NCBI GenBank assembly: GCA_027559495.1
Contig: JAMXSV010000016.1
Location: forward strand, 372,001-436,000
Direction of reading: 5' to 3'
Origin: Aurifilum marmelostoma
Taxonomy: Eukaryota > Ascomycota > Sordariomycetes > Diaporthales > Cryphonectriaceae
DNA length: 64,000 bases
Shown: piece after piece, positions 32,680 to 45,022 of the stretch
Layout of the letters: every line of letters starts with the position of its first letter
Position numbering within the stretch: position 1 is the first letter of the stretch
Made by a program: the position numbers and the translations under genes
Notes under the pieces: generated by a model
Seen by the model: the letters and a program-made list of their open reading frames with translations, nothing else
Database searches by the model: none
What the model was told of the DNA's origin: nothing

Positions 32680-35600
32680 TCACTCTAGCTCTCCCGAGAC
32701 ATACCCAATCTGCCGCCGCTGCGGCATTCCCAAAGCCGCCAGGCTCGCCGCCATCTGGTTCTTGCTCTCGACCAGCTTGCGCTCCTGCGTCATCCGGGCC
32801 CGCAGCCTATTATCCTGCTCCTTCTCGAACGCATTAATGTCGTCCCTCTCCCTGCGCTGAAGGGCGCTCATCTGTCGCGCAGATTCCATGCGCGCCTCGG
32901 CCTGCTGGCCCTCGAACGCCAGGAGAAGCTGCTGCCTCTTCTGCTCCCCCCTCGTACTCCGTCTCGAATAGCAGCCGCTTGCGCTCCGCCTCTGCCTGCA
33001 TTAGCGACGACTGATGATCCAGCGCTGCAGCCTGCTCCATCCGCTGCCGCCGTACCGCCTCGTTGAACAGCTGCTCTTCGAGCCGCGCCTTCTCCCGCAC
33101 GCCGTCGAGTTCCGTGAGCTGCTTCTGCCGCGCACGCTCGTCCTCGAGCGCCGCCCGCTGTGCAAAGATCTGGCTGTGGATGTCGGCCACCTCCTTGGTT
33201 CGCGCCAGGGCTCGCGTGTGGTCCTCCGCCTCCAGCTGGATCCGCTCCAGGCGGGCTTTGCGCTCGCGTTCCGCGCGGACGATGTCGTCGGGCAGGCCGA
33301 TAGCGCCCTCTGGCTGCGGGCCTTCATTGGCGAAATATATGTCCTCGGCCCGGTTCGCCTTGAGGAGTGTGTATAATTGTTCAGACGCATCGGTCTGGCG
33401 TAGTATGCGCCTGACGTATTGCGTTGGTGAGTATGTACACGATCCGTCGGTAAAGAGATTCCACTGCCGGTTGACGTGCTTCCACATGCCAACCTTCAAC
33501 AGCGCCCTGGTCGTCGGAACAGCATCGGCCGATTCCATGGCAAGGTGCAAGACTGATTTGCCATTCGAGAGCAGGCTGAGGTCTGTGCCCTGTCTCATAA
33601 GGTATGCCATTGCCTTCTCCATGGTCTTCTCTCGCGCCGCTGTCAGAGGACCTGCGTCGGCGGCGTGCAGACAGAGCTCGCCCAGCGCCGTCCTGCCGTC
33701 GTGAAGAGGGCTCGGGAAGTCAACCTCGTGCCCAAAGTCTACCAGCACCTGCATTGCTTGCATGTTCAGGTCTCGAGCCGCATTATGCAGCGACCCGTCG
33801 TTCTGCGACGGCTCGGCTGCGAGGATGCTGGACATCATCGTTGTGCCCGGCTCGCCACCAATCTGTGTGGTCAGTGTGAGCGGTGTATTGCCCGTCACGT
33901 CAGTAACATCGACTTCGGCGTTCGCCATGAGGAGTGCTTGGACAATGTCCTTGCGCTTTTCCTTAATGGCCAGCATGAGGGGGGTCGTCTTGGAGAGAGG
34001 TGTTTCAAGGTTGACCCTGGCGCCCCGCTTGATCAACGTCGCGATGATGTCGCTACTCACCCTCTTCTCGGGCTGTAAAAGGCACCATATCAACAAGCTG
34101 GCCTGCTCTTCTTCTTCAATCTCGCCGAGCACCCGCACGTTACACCTCTCATCGTAAAAGAACCCAGCGTCAAGGATTGTCTCGACAATCCTTGTTGAGC
34201 GGGGATAACGAGAGATTGCTTTGAAAATGACTGGCTCCGAATCTGGATGACGAAACATCGAGTCCAGCCGTACCTCTCCGTCCTGATAATGTGTGAATAG
34301 CGTGACAAAGTCCAACGCTTCGTCATCCTTGAGGTCGTGGTCGAATACGTACGGGAAAGCCATGGACAAGGACTCTGCGTTAGGCCCTTGTTGAAGCATC
34401 TGCTGGACAAGTTGGATGTCGCCCGTCTTTGTGGCTCTCACGAGGGGCGCGCCATGGCCTTGGTTGACGTCTGCGTTGTGTTGGATCAGGAGACTGACGA
34501 GCTGCCGTGCGATGTCGTCCTTTTCGGTGCCTAGGTAGTCCAGTGACGTGCTGAGCGCAACCGAGAGCCCCTCTCCTTCAGCACCTCTCGACAGGAGCCG
34601 TTGTGCGACTTCGAGACCGCGCTGAGAAAGCCAGACGTCCACTGCTGCCGGAAGAAAGGCCTCCTTCATAGTCCAGGAGATGTCGCCTGCAGGGATGTCA
34701 CGCTTCAGAAACAGGTCCAGGACCTCGAGGGTTTGCATCTGAGCGGCATCGACCAGGCTCTTGCAGCCGAGAGCTGTCGGCGAGGCCCCCTTCTCCAAGA
34801 ATAGATTGATGAGATTGATACTCAATTCCTCCTCGTTGACGGCCTTGTTCAGAGCCACATGTACGTCATCAGAGACCTGCAGGCCTGCTTCAAAGAGCCA
34901 CTGGACAACCTGGACTCTCGGCGCGGCGCTCAACTTCGAGCTGGCCTTGAGCGAGCGGACGAGCGTTCGGGTGGACGGCTTCTTCTGTCTGCCTCCCACA
35001 GGTGAGATACCCAGCATGGGTTTGAGGATGTCCATGAATGCACAGCATGTCGCATTGTAGACCGCCTCTCCGTTATTGTGATCAGGAGAGGCGCCAAAAT
35101 GCAGAAGCAGCTGGACGAGATCGAGGGCGTCATCGCCGTATCGAGCAGCGGATACCAGTTCGGCGTCGATAAGTTCGCCGCTGATCCCTTTATCAAGAAG
35201 AACTCGGTACACGGTCAATCTTCGCTTCAGGTCACTGATTTCTGTCGCTGCCTGCATTCCTCGCTCCAGCGTCTTCTTGTCCACAGTAGATTTGGTGGAT
35301 AAGAGTACTTGAAGGACATCGCACGAACCAGCCCGACAGGCCTCGACCACGCACTGTCCTTCTCGGTGACCTGTATTGGCACCATGTTTGAGCAGGACAT
35401 CGATGAGGGCCAAGTCACTTGTGCCAGCGGCATCCAGCAGGGCATCCGAGATCACGTCAGCCGAAGCGCCCGTACTGAGGAGGGACTCGCAGATTGACTT
35501 GCGGATCTCGTGGTCGCCGATCTTCATGGCCGCCGCAAACGCCTGGTTCAGTGACGCAGTGGAATGTCTTCTCGATTTCACGATCAGCTCTACAATGCCG

Positions 35601-38373
35601 GGGTGACACCTCTTCACCGCTGTCAACAGCGCCTCGCCATCTTTCATGTCAGCTTTTGCGACAAGCCGATGTATCAGCGCCGAATCAGTGGGACACGCCA
35701 TGATGGCGTACGTGAGGGCTCGATTCGCCTCGGCAGCAGGAGCACCGGCATCCAGCAGCTTCGCTGTGAATGCCAGTCGGTCGGCCTGGTTCGGGATGTT
35801 CATGGCAAAACGCATCGCCTCTCCTAGTGAGGCAGATTTAGGTTTGGCGGCGAAAAGCATGTCGGTGATGACATTATCCGCTCGACCCACGGCACAGCAC
35901 AGAGCGGCAGCCTTATCTGCATTCACGTCTACACCAGCAGCCAGCAGGGTTTTCAGCACGACCAGGGTCCGTTTCTCAGGTGGACACTCTAGAATCGCGT
36001 TGACTTCGGTGACAAGGAGTGTGTTCAGGGTCGCCTTTTGCTTTGTGTTCTCAAGAATGACCTTCAGCTTGGCGGCCTTCTCGTTTGTAGACGGGACGTC
36101 ATTCATGGCTTGCACTGCCATGTCCATCGTCTCTGCATTAGGCTTTCCCGCCTTCAGCATGGAATCGAGGACCCTAGGGTCCTGATTTCTGACAGCTGTA
36201 GACATATCTGTCAGTATCTTTGCTATCGCAATCCAGACTTCATCTCAGACGTACCAAAGACAAGAGGTTCGCCCATGTTGATATTAACATCGGCCTTGCC
36301 CAGTTTCAAAAGCGCTGACAACAAGGCCAAGTCCGTCGGCTTTTCCTGCAACACCCTGCTCAAGGCCTCGCCAACCACCTGGGCATCTATATCCACGCGT
36401 GCCTGCAGAAGGAAGACGACCATCTGCGTCCTCTTGGGACCGTTGACGGCCATGGCATTCTTGAGCGCAGTCGTAGCAGTCCGTATATCCGGGCGTCCCT
36501 TGTTCAAGAGGAACTGGAGAAGATCGGCGTCCAGATGTGCAATGGCCGAGAGGATGGGAGCCCCATCCATTTTTGTGTCGGCATCCACGTCGTGATGGAG
36601 TAGGAGCCCGATCAGGCGCTGATCTCTCCTCGGCGGGCGCTCGTCGATGGCATGCTGGAGGGCGGCATGAACACACGGTCCCGAGGCGCCAGCCTTCAAG
36701 AAAGCCTCTGTCAGATGATATCTGGGTGCTGGTTCGAGCTGGCTAATAACAGGGAATATCTGGACAAGCGTCTCCAGGTTCGGCTTTGCTGCGAGGATGC
36801 TCTCGGTGATGGGTATCTGGCCCGTACGGACAGCTATCGAGAGAGCCAGCCCGCCTTTGTGGTTCACATCAGACGTAGCATGATGCTCGAAGATCATGCT
36901 CCGGGGGCCCCGCCTCAGGTCATGGTCGCTGCTGGACTGCAGCCTGCCGCTCCCAGCGAACTGCGGTGTGAGGAGGAGCTTGACGCACTTCAGATCATGG
37001 GCCTCGACGGCCTCTATCAAGGCGTCGTCGAGCTGTGGTCCTCTCGCCCCCTTTCGGAGCAGGAGAGTAAGAAGCTCCCGCCTCCCCTCGGAGCTCGTGC
37101 GCTTCGGTATGTCAGGAATCAAGTCTGCGGCCAGGGCCGGGTTCAGGGCGACGTCGTTGCCCAGCAGTACCTTGACCAGGCTGGTGTTACCCTTTTGAAT
37201 AGCATTCCTTATAGCCATAGCATGACCGTATTCGATGGATGCACCAGCCGTGATGAGGAGGTCGATCATGTCGTAAAACTCGGTCTCGCAGGCCTTGACG
37301 AGGGCCTCGGCCGTGACGTCGCCCCCTGCACCAGCCAAGAGCAGGATATCCGCAAAGCACTTCTTCTCGGTCGGCATGACGTTAGCATACTCGAACAGCA
37401 GCTTGAAGGCCTCATTGACATGTCTTCTGGATGGTGGCTTGCTGCCGGTGAGGATAGCCAGGGCGATATCGATGCGGCACATGGTGACGGCCAGCTTCAG
37501 CGCCTCGGCCTCGTTATAGCTCCCGTCGGCAACGGACCTGCTCAGCCGCACCACTGTGGGGAGATGGCCCTTCTTCGCGGCGCAGACCATGGCCGCTGAG
37601 ATCCAATCCGGGGGCGGTCTCCCGTCCGACTGGAGGAGCAGGCCCACCAGATCAGCCTGTTCACCATTAATGCACAGCTGCTGGAACTGGAAGCGCCCCT
37701 CTGGCGTCGTCGACAGGTTGGCGCCGTGAGACAGAAGAGTCTCGGTCATCTTGAAGCTGCCCTGGGCCAGGGCCAGAAGCAGTGCCGCATCGATGATGAC
37801 AGGATCTGCGTGAGGGGCGAGGACGGCCACCATATCGTCCTGGCCGTTCTTGACAGCCTCCTGGAGGATCTCGCTCTGGGCCTGGACGAGGTCGGTCATG
37901 CTCCTGCGCCTGAGGGAGAATGCGGTCTTGGGTTTGGCGTTGGGGTTGTTGATGTCGCCCCCTGCCATGAGCAGCTTCTGAATCAGCGCCTCTGCCACGC
38001 CGGGCGACCCTTGGTTCTTGACGTGTGCGAGGAGCTCTTCAAAGATCTCTTTGGGCGTGAAGCTGCTGTCCCTGCGGGATATGGAGAAGGACTTCTTCTT
38101 GAGAAGGCCGCCCCGTCCACCACCACCTGTGCCTCCTCCTTCTCCGCTGGCATCGCTCGGTAATTGGCCGTTGGCGAGGAGGCGTCTGCGCTTGAGCAGC
38201 TCCTCCGCCTGAAAGTCATCGTTGGCGGTTTTGAATCTGGTTACGAATGGCAGACCGTTCCTGAATGGTCTGGAGATCGGAACGGGCTCTGGTGGTTCTT
38301 GGATGCCATATGTCTCGGCCATGTATCGCAGGCGCTGCAGACGGTCGTCAGAGCTCACTGGAGACGATGCCAT
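32680..38373 (-). CDS. Giant ankyrin-repeat protein with C-terminal coiled coil; apparent frameshift
   Basis: Two exons around a 59-nt intron (36196-36254; GTACGT donor, CTACAG acceptor). The start is the ATG at 38371-38373 (MASSPVSSDDRLQRLRYMAETYGI). Almost the whole chain is divergent ankyrin-like helical repeats of about 33 residues (LLLxxGAS, LLSHGANLS, LLKHGANT, ALLMANAEVDVTDVTGNTPL). The last 250 residues turn into a charged coiled coil (RKARLERIQLEAEDHTRALA and onward). The frame then breaks at a run of six identical bases (32946-32951). Read as is, it ends at 32834 in unrelated low-complexity sequence. One base fewer restores the coiled coil to a stop at 32680, for about 1877 residues. 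I recognise no named family beyond ankyrin-repeat protein. The function is unknown; protein scaffolding is plausible. Confidence 0.85.
32946..32951 (-). other. Frameshift site in the ankyrin-protein gene
   Basis: A C6 run on the plus strand (G6 in the gene). Upstream of it the coiled-coil frame is open. Downstream, coiled-coil coding sequence continues in the next frame (EQKRQQLLLAFEGQQAEAR, then RQMSALQRRERDDINAFEKE). A single surplus base explains the shift. No splice pair with a plausible intron length spans it. It may be an assembly indel or a true mutation. Confidence 0.7.
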
Positions 38374-40493
38374 GTTGGCCAGCGTGCTCGACCGTCTGCC
38401 CACTGAGAACTGGGTTCTGGAAATGGTAATGGTGATGACGATTGTGTTGGTGAGAAAAGAAGGATCGCCCTTCGAGGCAGGCTGGTATGCCCCTCACCCT
38501 GCATCGAAGGGCTGCAGCAGTGTTGGGTCACTGCACCGAGACACCCAGCCAAGGTTATGAGTTGTCTGCAGCGACGGGGTTGAGCCGGCCCGGGGGGGGG
38601 AGGTGGTTGAAGAGCGGTAGAAGTTGGTCTTTGCCGCCACAGGTAGCAGAGTGGCAGGAGCAGCAGTCTGCACTTTCCAAGAGATTCGACGTATTGGCTT
38701 TTGGTCACGACGGAATGCCTCTCTTCCAGGCTCCTTTTCTTTTCGTTTCCCTCCGAGAATCGAATTTGACCAGACGAGACCAGACTTCGAAGTCGTGGTA
38801 GCTGTTGTGACAGGCAGGGAAGTAAAGTAGCAAACAAAAGGCACAGCCTCTTCCTGTGGCGCCCGTTTCACCCCACTATTCAGCGTGGCCTGCCTCTGCC
38901 ACTCGACTGCCCCGAGCCTCGACGATCGGATCGTCACAGCCGAAGGAACACCAGGGATGCAGCTTGTTCTTTTGTATTTTCCTTCTCTTCTTCTTCTTTT
39001 CTCTTTCCTACATCCAACCTTGTGAGGTTGAGCTGGTGTTTGTGTATGTTGTTCTGGTGCTGCAAGACTTGAGCCTTGGAGGACCGCTTCCCAGACCTGT
39101 AGGGTTTTATTTCAGGATGGGCTCGTAGTAACAGTAGAGTGGGTTCCCTCCTGTGGAAGAGTTCCTGTTTGGTACATGGTAGTCGTGTGTCTAGTCAGTC
39201 GACTGGAAGGTCGTTTTGAACACTGGTCTCGAAGAGGAATGGCTGCTCGACAGCGGGATCCCGGGGAATGGAGCTTGGGTGGCGAAGCCCTCTCCAAAAG
39301 TTGGCTCGGAGCCACGCCAGTGCTTGTGCCGGTGCCGGTGCCTGCGCCAGTCAGCCAGTGTGCCTGTCAACCAGTGTACTAGAGTACTTGAGTCCTATAG
39401 CACAGTAAGTAGTAGCGGTGTGTGGGTGTCTGCCCCAGGCTGAATGATCCGTTTCAGATCACTTTCCCACTCAAGCCTCTCAGGACCCAAACTCGCTTGA
39501 TATTACCCCAGGTTCCTTTTCGTCAATCCTTTCTATAAAGCCCCACTTACAGCCAGGACAGACTCCAGGATCTCATTGAGTCTGGTAAAAGTATAGTGAG
39601 ACGCAGATGAAGAGATGTCTGTACGTAACAAGTAAACAGATGAACACGGGCATTATCCCCGCTCCGAGGAAAATCGACAAAAACTCTCTCAGCTGCTGCG
39701 CCCAGACATGAAACGTCAGCTCTACCCATAATTCTACGCCTCACACGACCACCTGAGATGTTGCAGAAAAGGGTTGCATCTTGTTGCGTGTCAGGCTGTG
39801 CGCAGCGTGTGGGTTTTCGAGCCCCCAGATTCCGTGTCATTACAGCCATGACGACAGGGAGCCTCTGTTCAATCTCGGCTGTCTGGTTGATCATCTCAGT
39901 ATTCAGCTTCGTTTCATTGGACATCTACTCGGTGATCAATATGCTTAGAAGGTTGCTTATTACGATAGGTCGACTTAATTTCTTCTGCTTATCTTTTTCT
40001 CCGCATCACCATGTAAGCAAAGAGCACAGACGACGAGAACATTGGCAAGGGAGGGCACAGCACCTAGAAACACAACACATTTTCGACCCGAAAAGGTCAT
40101 CAATCTTCAGGTTTTGTAGAACCTAAAATCTAGTAAGAGTAGAACAGTCTGAACTTGATCATGTCATCCCAACTCATGCTTTCCCTTCAGTGTATCTATG
40201 CCAGTCTGGCCCTTTTCGCTTCCAGCCATGAATGCTCCAGAACACCTGTCTCGCCCCCCTCATCAACCTTTCCCGCACACCAGAAGATGATGTGATTCTC
40301 TCCATATATACACACAATCACACAAAAGATTCAATCGTTATAGTACAAGAAGAACGCTTCCTGGCTCAATACGCCATGCCGTGTTAATGGTAAGAGCAAG
40401 CTCTGGAGTTCAAGGCTCGGAGGAGGGGGAAAAAGTAAAAAGTAAAAGAGTATTAGAAAACCAAAAATACACCTCATAGCTTTTGGCTTTCTC
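38374..40493. other. Intergenic, upstream of the ankyrin-protein gene
   Basis: 2.1 kb between the ankyrin gene start and the 3' end of the histidine-phosphatase gene, both minus strand. It includes a G9 run near 38592. Open frames here (for example 38355-38837 and 38494-38937 on the minus strand) look like a leader or random reading and have no domain. Confidence 0.5.
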
Positions 40494-42714
40494 TCAACAC
40501 CTCTCGTTCACTGTCCACCTTCTCTTCGTCGAGGACAAGTCCCGTGATATACTGTCCTCAATCGGCTTATGGCTGCCCCAGAGCCCGCCCGCACCCGAGC
40601 CCAGCTGCGGCAAGGCTCCTGGCATGTCCCTGTGCTCCTCGCTGTGATCATCAGAAGACGTGCTTTCGCGGCGCTCAGTATTGGTGCGTGGGGACACCGT
40701 GTCGCTGCCGCCGCCGTTGCTGGAACCGTTTGTCACTCTTGGTGTCGACGGCGTGGGCTCCTCGGGTATGGTCGTGGTCGTGTTCGTGCTCGGTGCAGCA
40801 GTTCCAAAGCTGCCAAAGTTGGGCAGAAAATCGTCCTCGTCCTCGTCTGGCGTGCCCAGGGTGTTGCGGAGTGGAGACCAAAGGCCGCCTAGTGCTGGCG
40901 ATGGCCGGGTGAACGAGGTCACGCCGCTGCCCACCGTGATGCCGCCACCGCCGCCATTCACGCTCAGACCGTTCGTGTTCAGACCAATTCTTCCTGGGAT
41001 CCGAGACGCAGGTGCTGAGTCCCGCCTCACACCGCCAAAGCTTGTCACTGACGAGGTGCTGCGACTGCCCATGCCCTCTGTCGGCGAGAACAGGCCGTTG
41101 CTGGCCCCGCTGAGCGGCGAGGAGGTGTAGCTCGTGCTTCCTATGCGTCCACGGCTGGGCGGGGCTATCGAGGAGGGTATCGAGCCTGACCTGGAGCCGC
41201 GCGTCGAGGTCAGGTGCTCATTGTTGGCGAACAGTTTCAGGTCGTAATGCTTGTGGATGGCTACTAGGCCAGAAGGGTGGGAGACCGTGTCGCCGCCTGA
41301 CATGTTTTGGGCTGACCCGTCGTCAACGACCTCGCCGGCTGAGGGCTTTCTGACGGCCTGGGTGAGGGACGCCAGGCCGACGTCTGTCAGGACGGGCTGG
41401 TGTGTGATGGCGCCAATCAGGGCGTTGCAGCCTGCGCCGTGAGAGACGATGATGACGACGGACTCGACCTCGACATCCTCATCGTCAACCATTACGTAGT
41501 CGTCCGCGACGCTGTTGCGGCGCACCTTAGTGACCATCTCGGAGGGGTTCTCGGCCGTGGCATACCAGTCCACCAGCTTCTGCAGGCCCTTGCGGAATCG
41601 GTGGTGCATGTGTGTCCACTCCTCGCCCAGCGTACCGCCGTCACCCCAGTCGAGAGTTCCCCGCATCGAGTCCCACTGGTAGTCCACCTCGCAGCAGTGA
41701 TCTCTGGCATGCGGGACGTAGCCGTTGGGTATCTCGGCGTTATGGGAGATGGCGTATGTCGGCACAGGAGGGACATAGGCCCCTCCTGTCAGCAGGTGCG
41801 ACTCCCCGTTGCTCGTGATGCTTGTGACACTGTTGCTCCTGCCTGCGCTCCTCAGAGCCCCAGCGAGGCTGGACATGTTGTCCAGGGTGGTGACAGGAGA
41901 CGTCGGGCTGGGCAGGGCTGTCCAGGATGTCTGGGTGGCATTCTGGTTGTTATAGGCAGCGAAGTTGGGGTTGGTGCTGTAATCCTCTTTGCGCAGTAGA
42001 TTCGCCTTGGCGCTGGCCAACATCAGACCCGAGCTCGGGGGCGGGGTGATGAGCTCGAAGTAGCCCGGAGTGAGCCACTCCCCGAGGAAGGCATCGAGTC
42101 GGAGGACGGTCTTCTCGATGACGAGGTCCCTCGGTGAGGAGGGCTCCATCTCGGGCGGAGTGGGCAGGCCCGAGGGAGGAGCAGAGTCGGATAGAGGGAG
42201 GTCAACGTTCAGGGTGGGTCGGAGCCGGGGATTGGTGGAGGAATGGACGGATGAGGTCCGGGCGGGAGCGGTAGGCTGAGGCTCGGGGGTGGAGGCGAGG
42301 CCGGCGCTGATGCCGATGGAGGTCTGGACACAGCGCAGGAAGGGTGAGGAGTGGACGACGATCTTGAACTTGCGGCGCTTCCTCGGAGGACCCTCTGTTG
42401 CTGCCGCTGCTGCTGCGGATGCCGCCTCGCCCGCTGCGGCATCATTCTGATCTTCTCTCTCGCGAAGAATCTGCCTGATCCTCTGGCCCACGGCGCGCGC
42501 CTGGTTCCATCCGGAGTACGTGAGGGGAGGATCGTAAGGGGTCGGGGACTGCAGATGCCACTGCTTGTTTGCGGCGTCCAGGCGGTTTCCATGTCTAGAC
42601 GAAACGGGACAGGACATTAGTAAGGGCACACACACAGAGAGACGGAAGGACATGCACCAGGTGTTCGGGCAAGGCTTACCTTACGACAAAGATGTGAGCC
42701 GGAGCGCGGCCCAT
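40494..42714 (-). CDS. Histidine-phosphatase (phosphoglycerate-mutase) superfamily protein
   Basis: Two exons (42680-42714, 40494-42594) encode 711 residues. The 35-nt first exon gives MGRAPAHIFVV, and the intron (42595-42679) splits the codon of Arg12. The catalytic RHG motif (Arg12-His13-Gly14) follows in VVRHGNRLDAANKQW. The second active-site block is near residue 397 (VESVVIIVSHGAGCNALIG), and a GEWLTPGYF block supplies the acidic region. Between the two His motifs lie roughly 380 residues, against about 100-150 in ordinary members. Much of the insertion and the whole C-terminal 280 residues are Ser-, Thr-, Gly- and Pro-rich and probably disordered. The substrate is unknown; the family includes sugar-phosphate and protein phosphatases. 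No transmembrane segment is seen. Confidence 0.9.
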
Positions 42715-45022
42715 AGTTGAAAGGCCGAGCGGATGACGAATGCGTTTGGGCCGGTCGTTTTGTGTTCTCTTGTGCGTGTGAGGAGCGTAGTTGTGTGTTG
42801 GGATGTATGTGCCTGTGTGCTGAGCGCGACGGAGGCTCAGAAAGGAGGCTGAAATGAGAGGAAGCCACAGGCGGAGGAGGCCTTTCTCGAAGTAGGAGCA
42901 GGAGGAGGACCGCGGGTCTTGGTTGACAGAAAGTCTAGACTAGGTCAGGGACTTCGGTAGCCGGGATCCAAAGACGAGGTTTAACGGCCTGGTGGGTCTT
43001 TTGGGGGCCAGGGCCGCAGCGAGGGCCAACCTTCTGAGTAATTGCAGACAATGTCGCCAGATCCACCAGACCTCGATCCCCATGAAAAAGTCAGTCTGGC
43101 TCGTGCTCCTTTTGTTGGTCTCAATAAAGGCCACCCAGTCGGTGTGGCCTCGCAGTGAAAGGAAAGCAAAGGTCGGAGGTTTGCAAAATGATATCTCCGA
43201 GGGTTGGAGAAGAATGGCGTTTCCAACCGTTGCCCGTTGTGGTTGGTAAATTTTGGCTAGGAAGCGCTAAGGAGGAGCATTGGAGAAGACAAGGAGAAGA
43301 GGAGGAGGAGGAGGAGGAGGACGGGGAGGAAGAGGCCGGCCAGCAAAAATACGCAAGGGATCAGATATAAGACAAGGCAAAGGGAAGGCGGGCGAGCGAG
43401 CACTGGTGCGATCGCTGTAAGACCAGAAGAGGCGAGGCGAAATCCCTGCAACCAATCCCGCGAGATGATGGTGTAACGCAGGTAAGACTTGGAGAAAAGA
43501 ATAGGAGGAGGAAAAAGAATGCCAAGGTCTCTGTTGGATGGTGGATTGATCCCAGATGGTGATGGAAGATTCTCAGTCTTTTTTTTCTTCTTCTTGTGAC
43601 TCAATTATGCAGTGAGTGTGGCTTGCTGTAATGGACTTTGGATGACGTTGGCTTTTCTCTCTCTCTCTCTCTCTCTCTTTTTTTCACTCTGAAGGTTTCC
43701 TTTCTTTTCGGACCCCTCTTCTCTTATGTCTCTTTTTTTCTTTCGGTTGTTTTTTTCCCTCGGCCCCAGAAAAGACAGTGATGTAACGATAATATAGTCT
43801 CAAATCACTCTTTGGAACGATGGTCAGTCAAGGACCGGATTTCAAGGCAACCCCCTGTAGTACGTGGCGTCGACGGCGCAGAGAGGCTGGGAGGGGCCGT
43901 TCTGATATAATATCCCCAAAATTGACAAGTCGCAATTGACGCGACCTAAAAAAAATTGAAATAAAAACTCTAACTGCAAGAGTCTCGTTACATTAACGAG
44001 GGGGAGGGGTAATGAGGGGATTTTATTCACTCCTCACACACAAACAACCTGCAGTCATCACTTGATCATGCTGCTGTCGACCCTCAAACGTCATCAGATC
44101 TCTCCTCTCCTCACCTGGTCCTGACGATCTTCTCTGCTTGTCGTATTATATGTACCGTAGGAAACCATGTACATGAGGATATACACCCAAACAGAGAGAG
44201 GGGGAACCCACGGAGGAACAAGCAGAGACCTACCATACTAGGCATGCCAAATGACTGATCCATCGTTTGGCTTCTCTCAGCTCTTCTTCGGCAGAGAAGT
44301 GGATGGCGCGTCGTCGCATCATTCTCGCCCGTCTCCTCCGTGTCGTCCTGCAAGCTTGCATCTTGGGGCTGGGTTGGCGCATCACATGCCAGATTCATAA
44401 CGCCCTGTTACTGGCTCTCCTCCAAGGCCCAGGGAGGGAGGGGTTTTTTTCCCCACAAGATGCCGTACCACACCTTTGTTAGCGAGTCGGCATGTGCAGG
44501 TGGTGTACATAGTACTTCGTACAGTACTTGGGCCTCTATATGTTGACCCTTGTCGCTAGAGCGCCCTAGACAGCCTGCCACTTAGGCTATTTGCCTACCA
44601 TAGTACTGTTCGGCGGGATCCAGTTCTGAGGGAGCTGCCACCTGGGTGGGCTTACCCACTCGTGCCACTATAGCAGATGCGCCCCGCTACCGCTGGAATC
44701 ACCCCTGCCAACGCCCAGACTTGTGTATTGCTACTGTAGTACCGTACCGCACAGGCGGGTACAGGGCCAAAGGGCGTCGTTGTGTATGCGTGTCTATGTG
44801 AGCGTTCTTGGACGCTTACCAATACTGACCACTCACGACATTCCTCACGATACTTTTCAACGCCGTGGCGTAATCCTTCGCACGCCCGGCTTGTTAAAGG
44901 AGAACACGGCGGCTACGACGGTTACGACAGCGATGCACTCATCTATCTATTCTCGGACAAGACAGTAATAACAGCCTTCCAGCAATTCGTCGTGATCCGA
45001 GACGGGACAGCGTCACGGCACG
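42715..45022. other. Long divergent intergenic region
   Basis: 2.3 kb between the histidine-phosphatase gene (-) and gpi8 (+). Contains a CT repeat followed by T-rich sequence (43657-43690) and a GGA-rich tract near 43298-43332. No open frame with coding character is seen on either strand. Confidence 0.55.
43657..43678. repeat. (CT)11 dinucleotide repeat
   Basis: About 22 bases of CT repeat on the plus strand, running into a T tract. It is intergenic, in the leader or promoter side of the minus-strand gene. Confidence 0.9.

Noticed and set aside
36652..37599. 315-codon plus-strand frame over the ankyrin gene
   Set aside because: Antisense shadow of the repeat exon with no recognisable domain.
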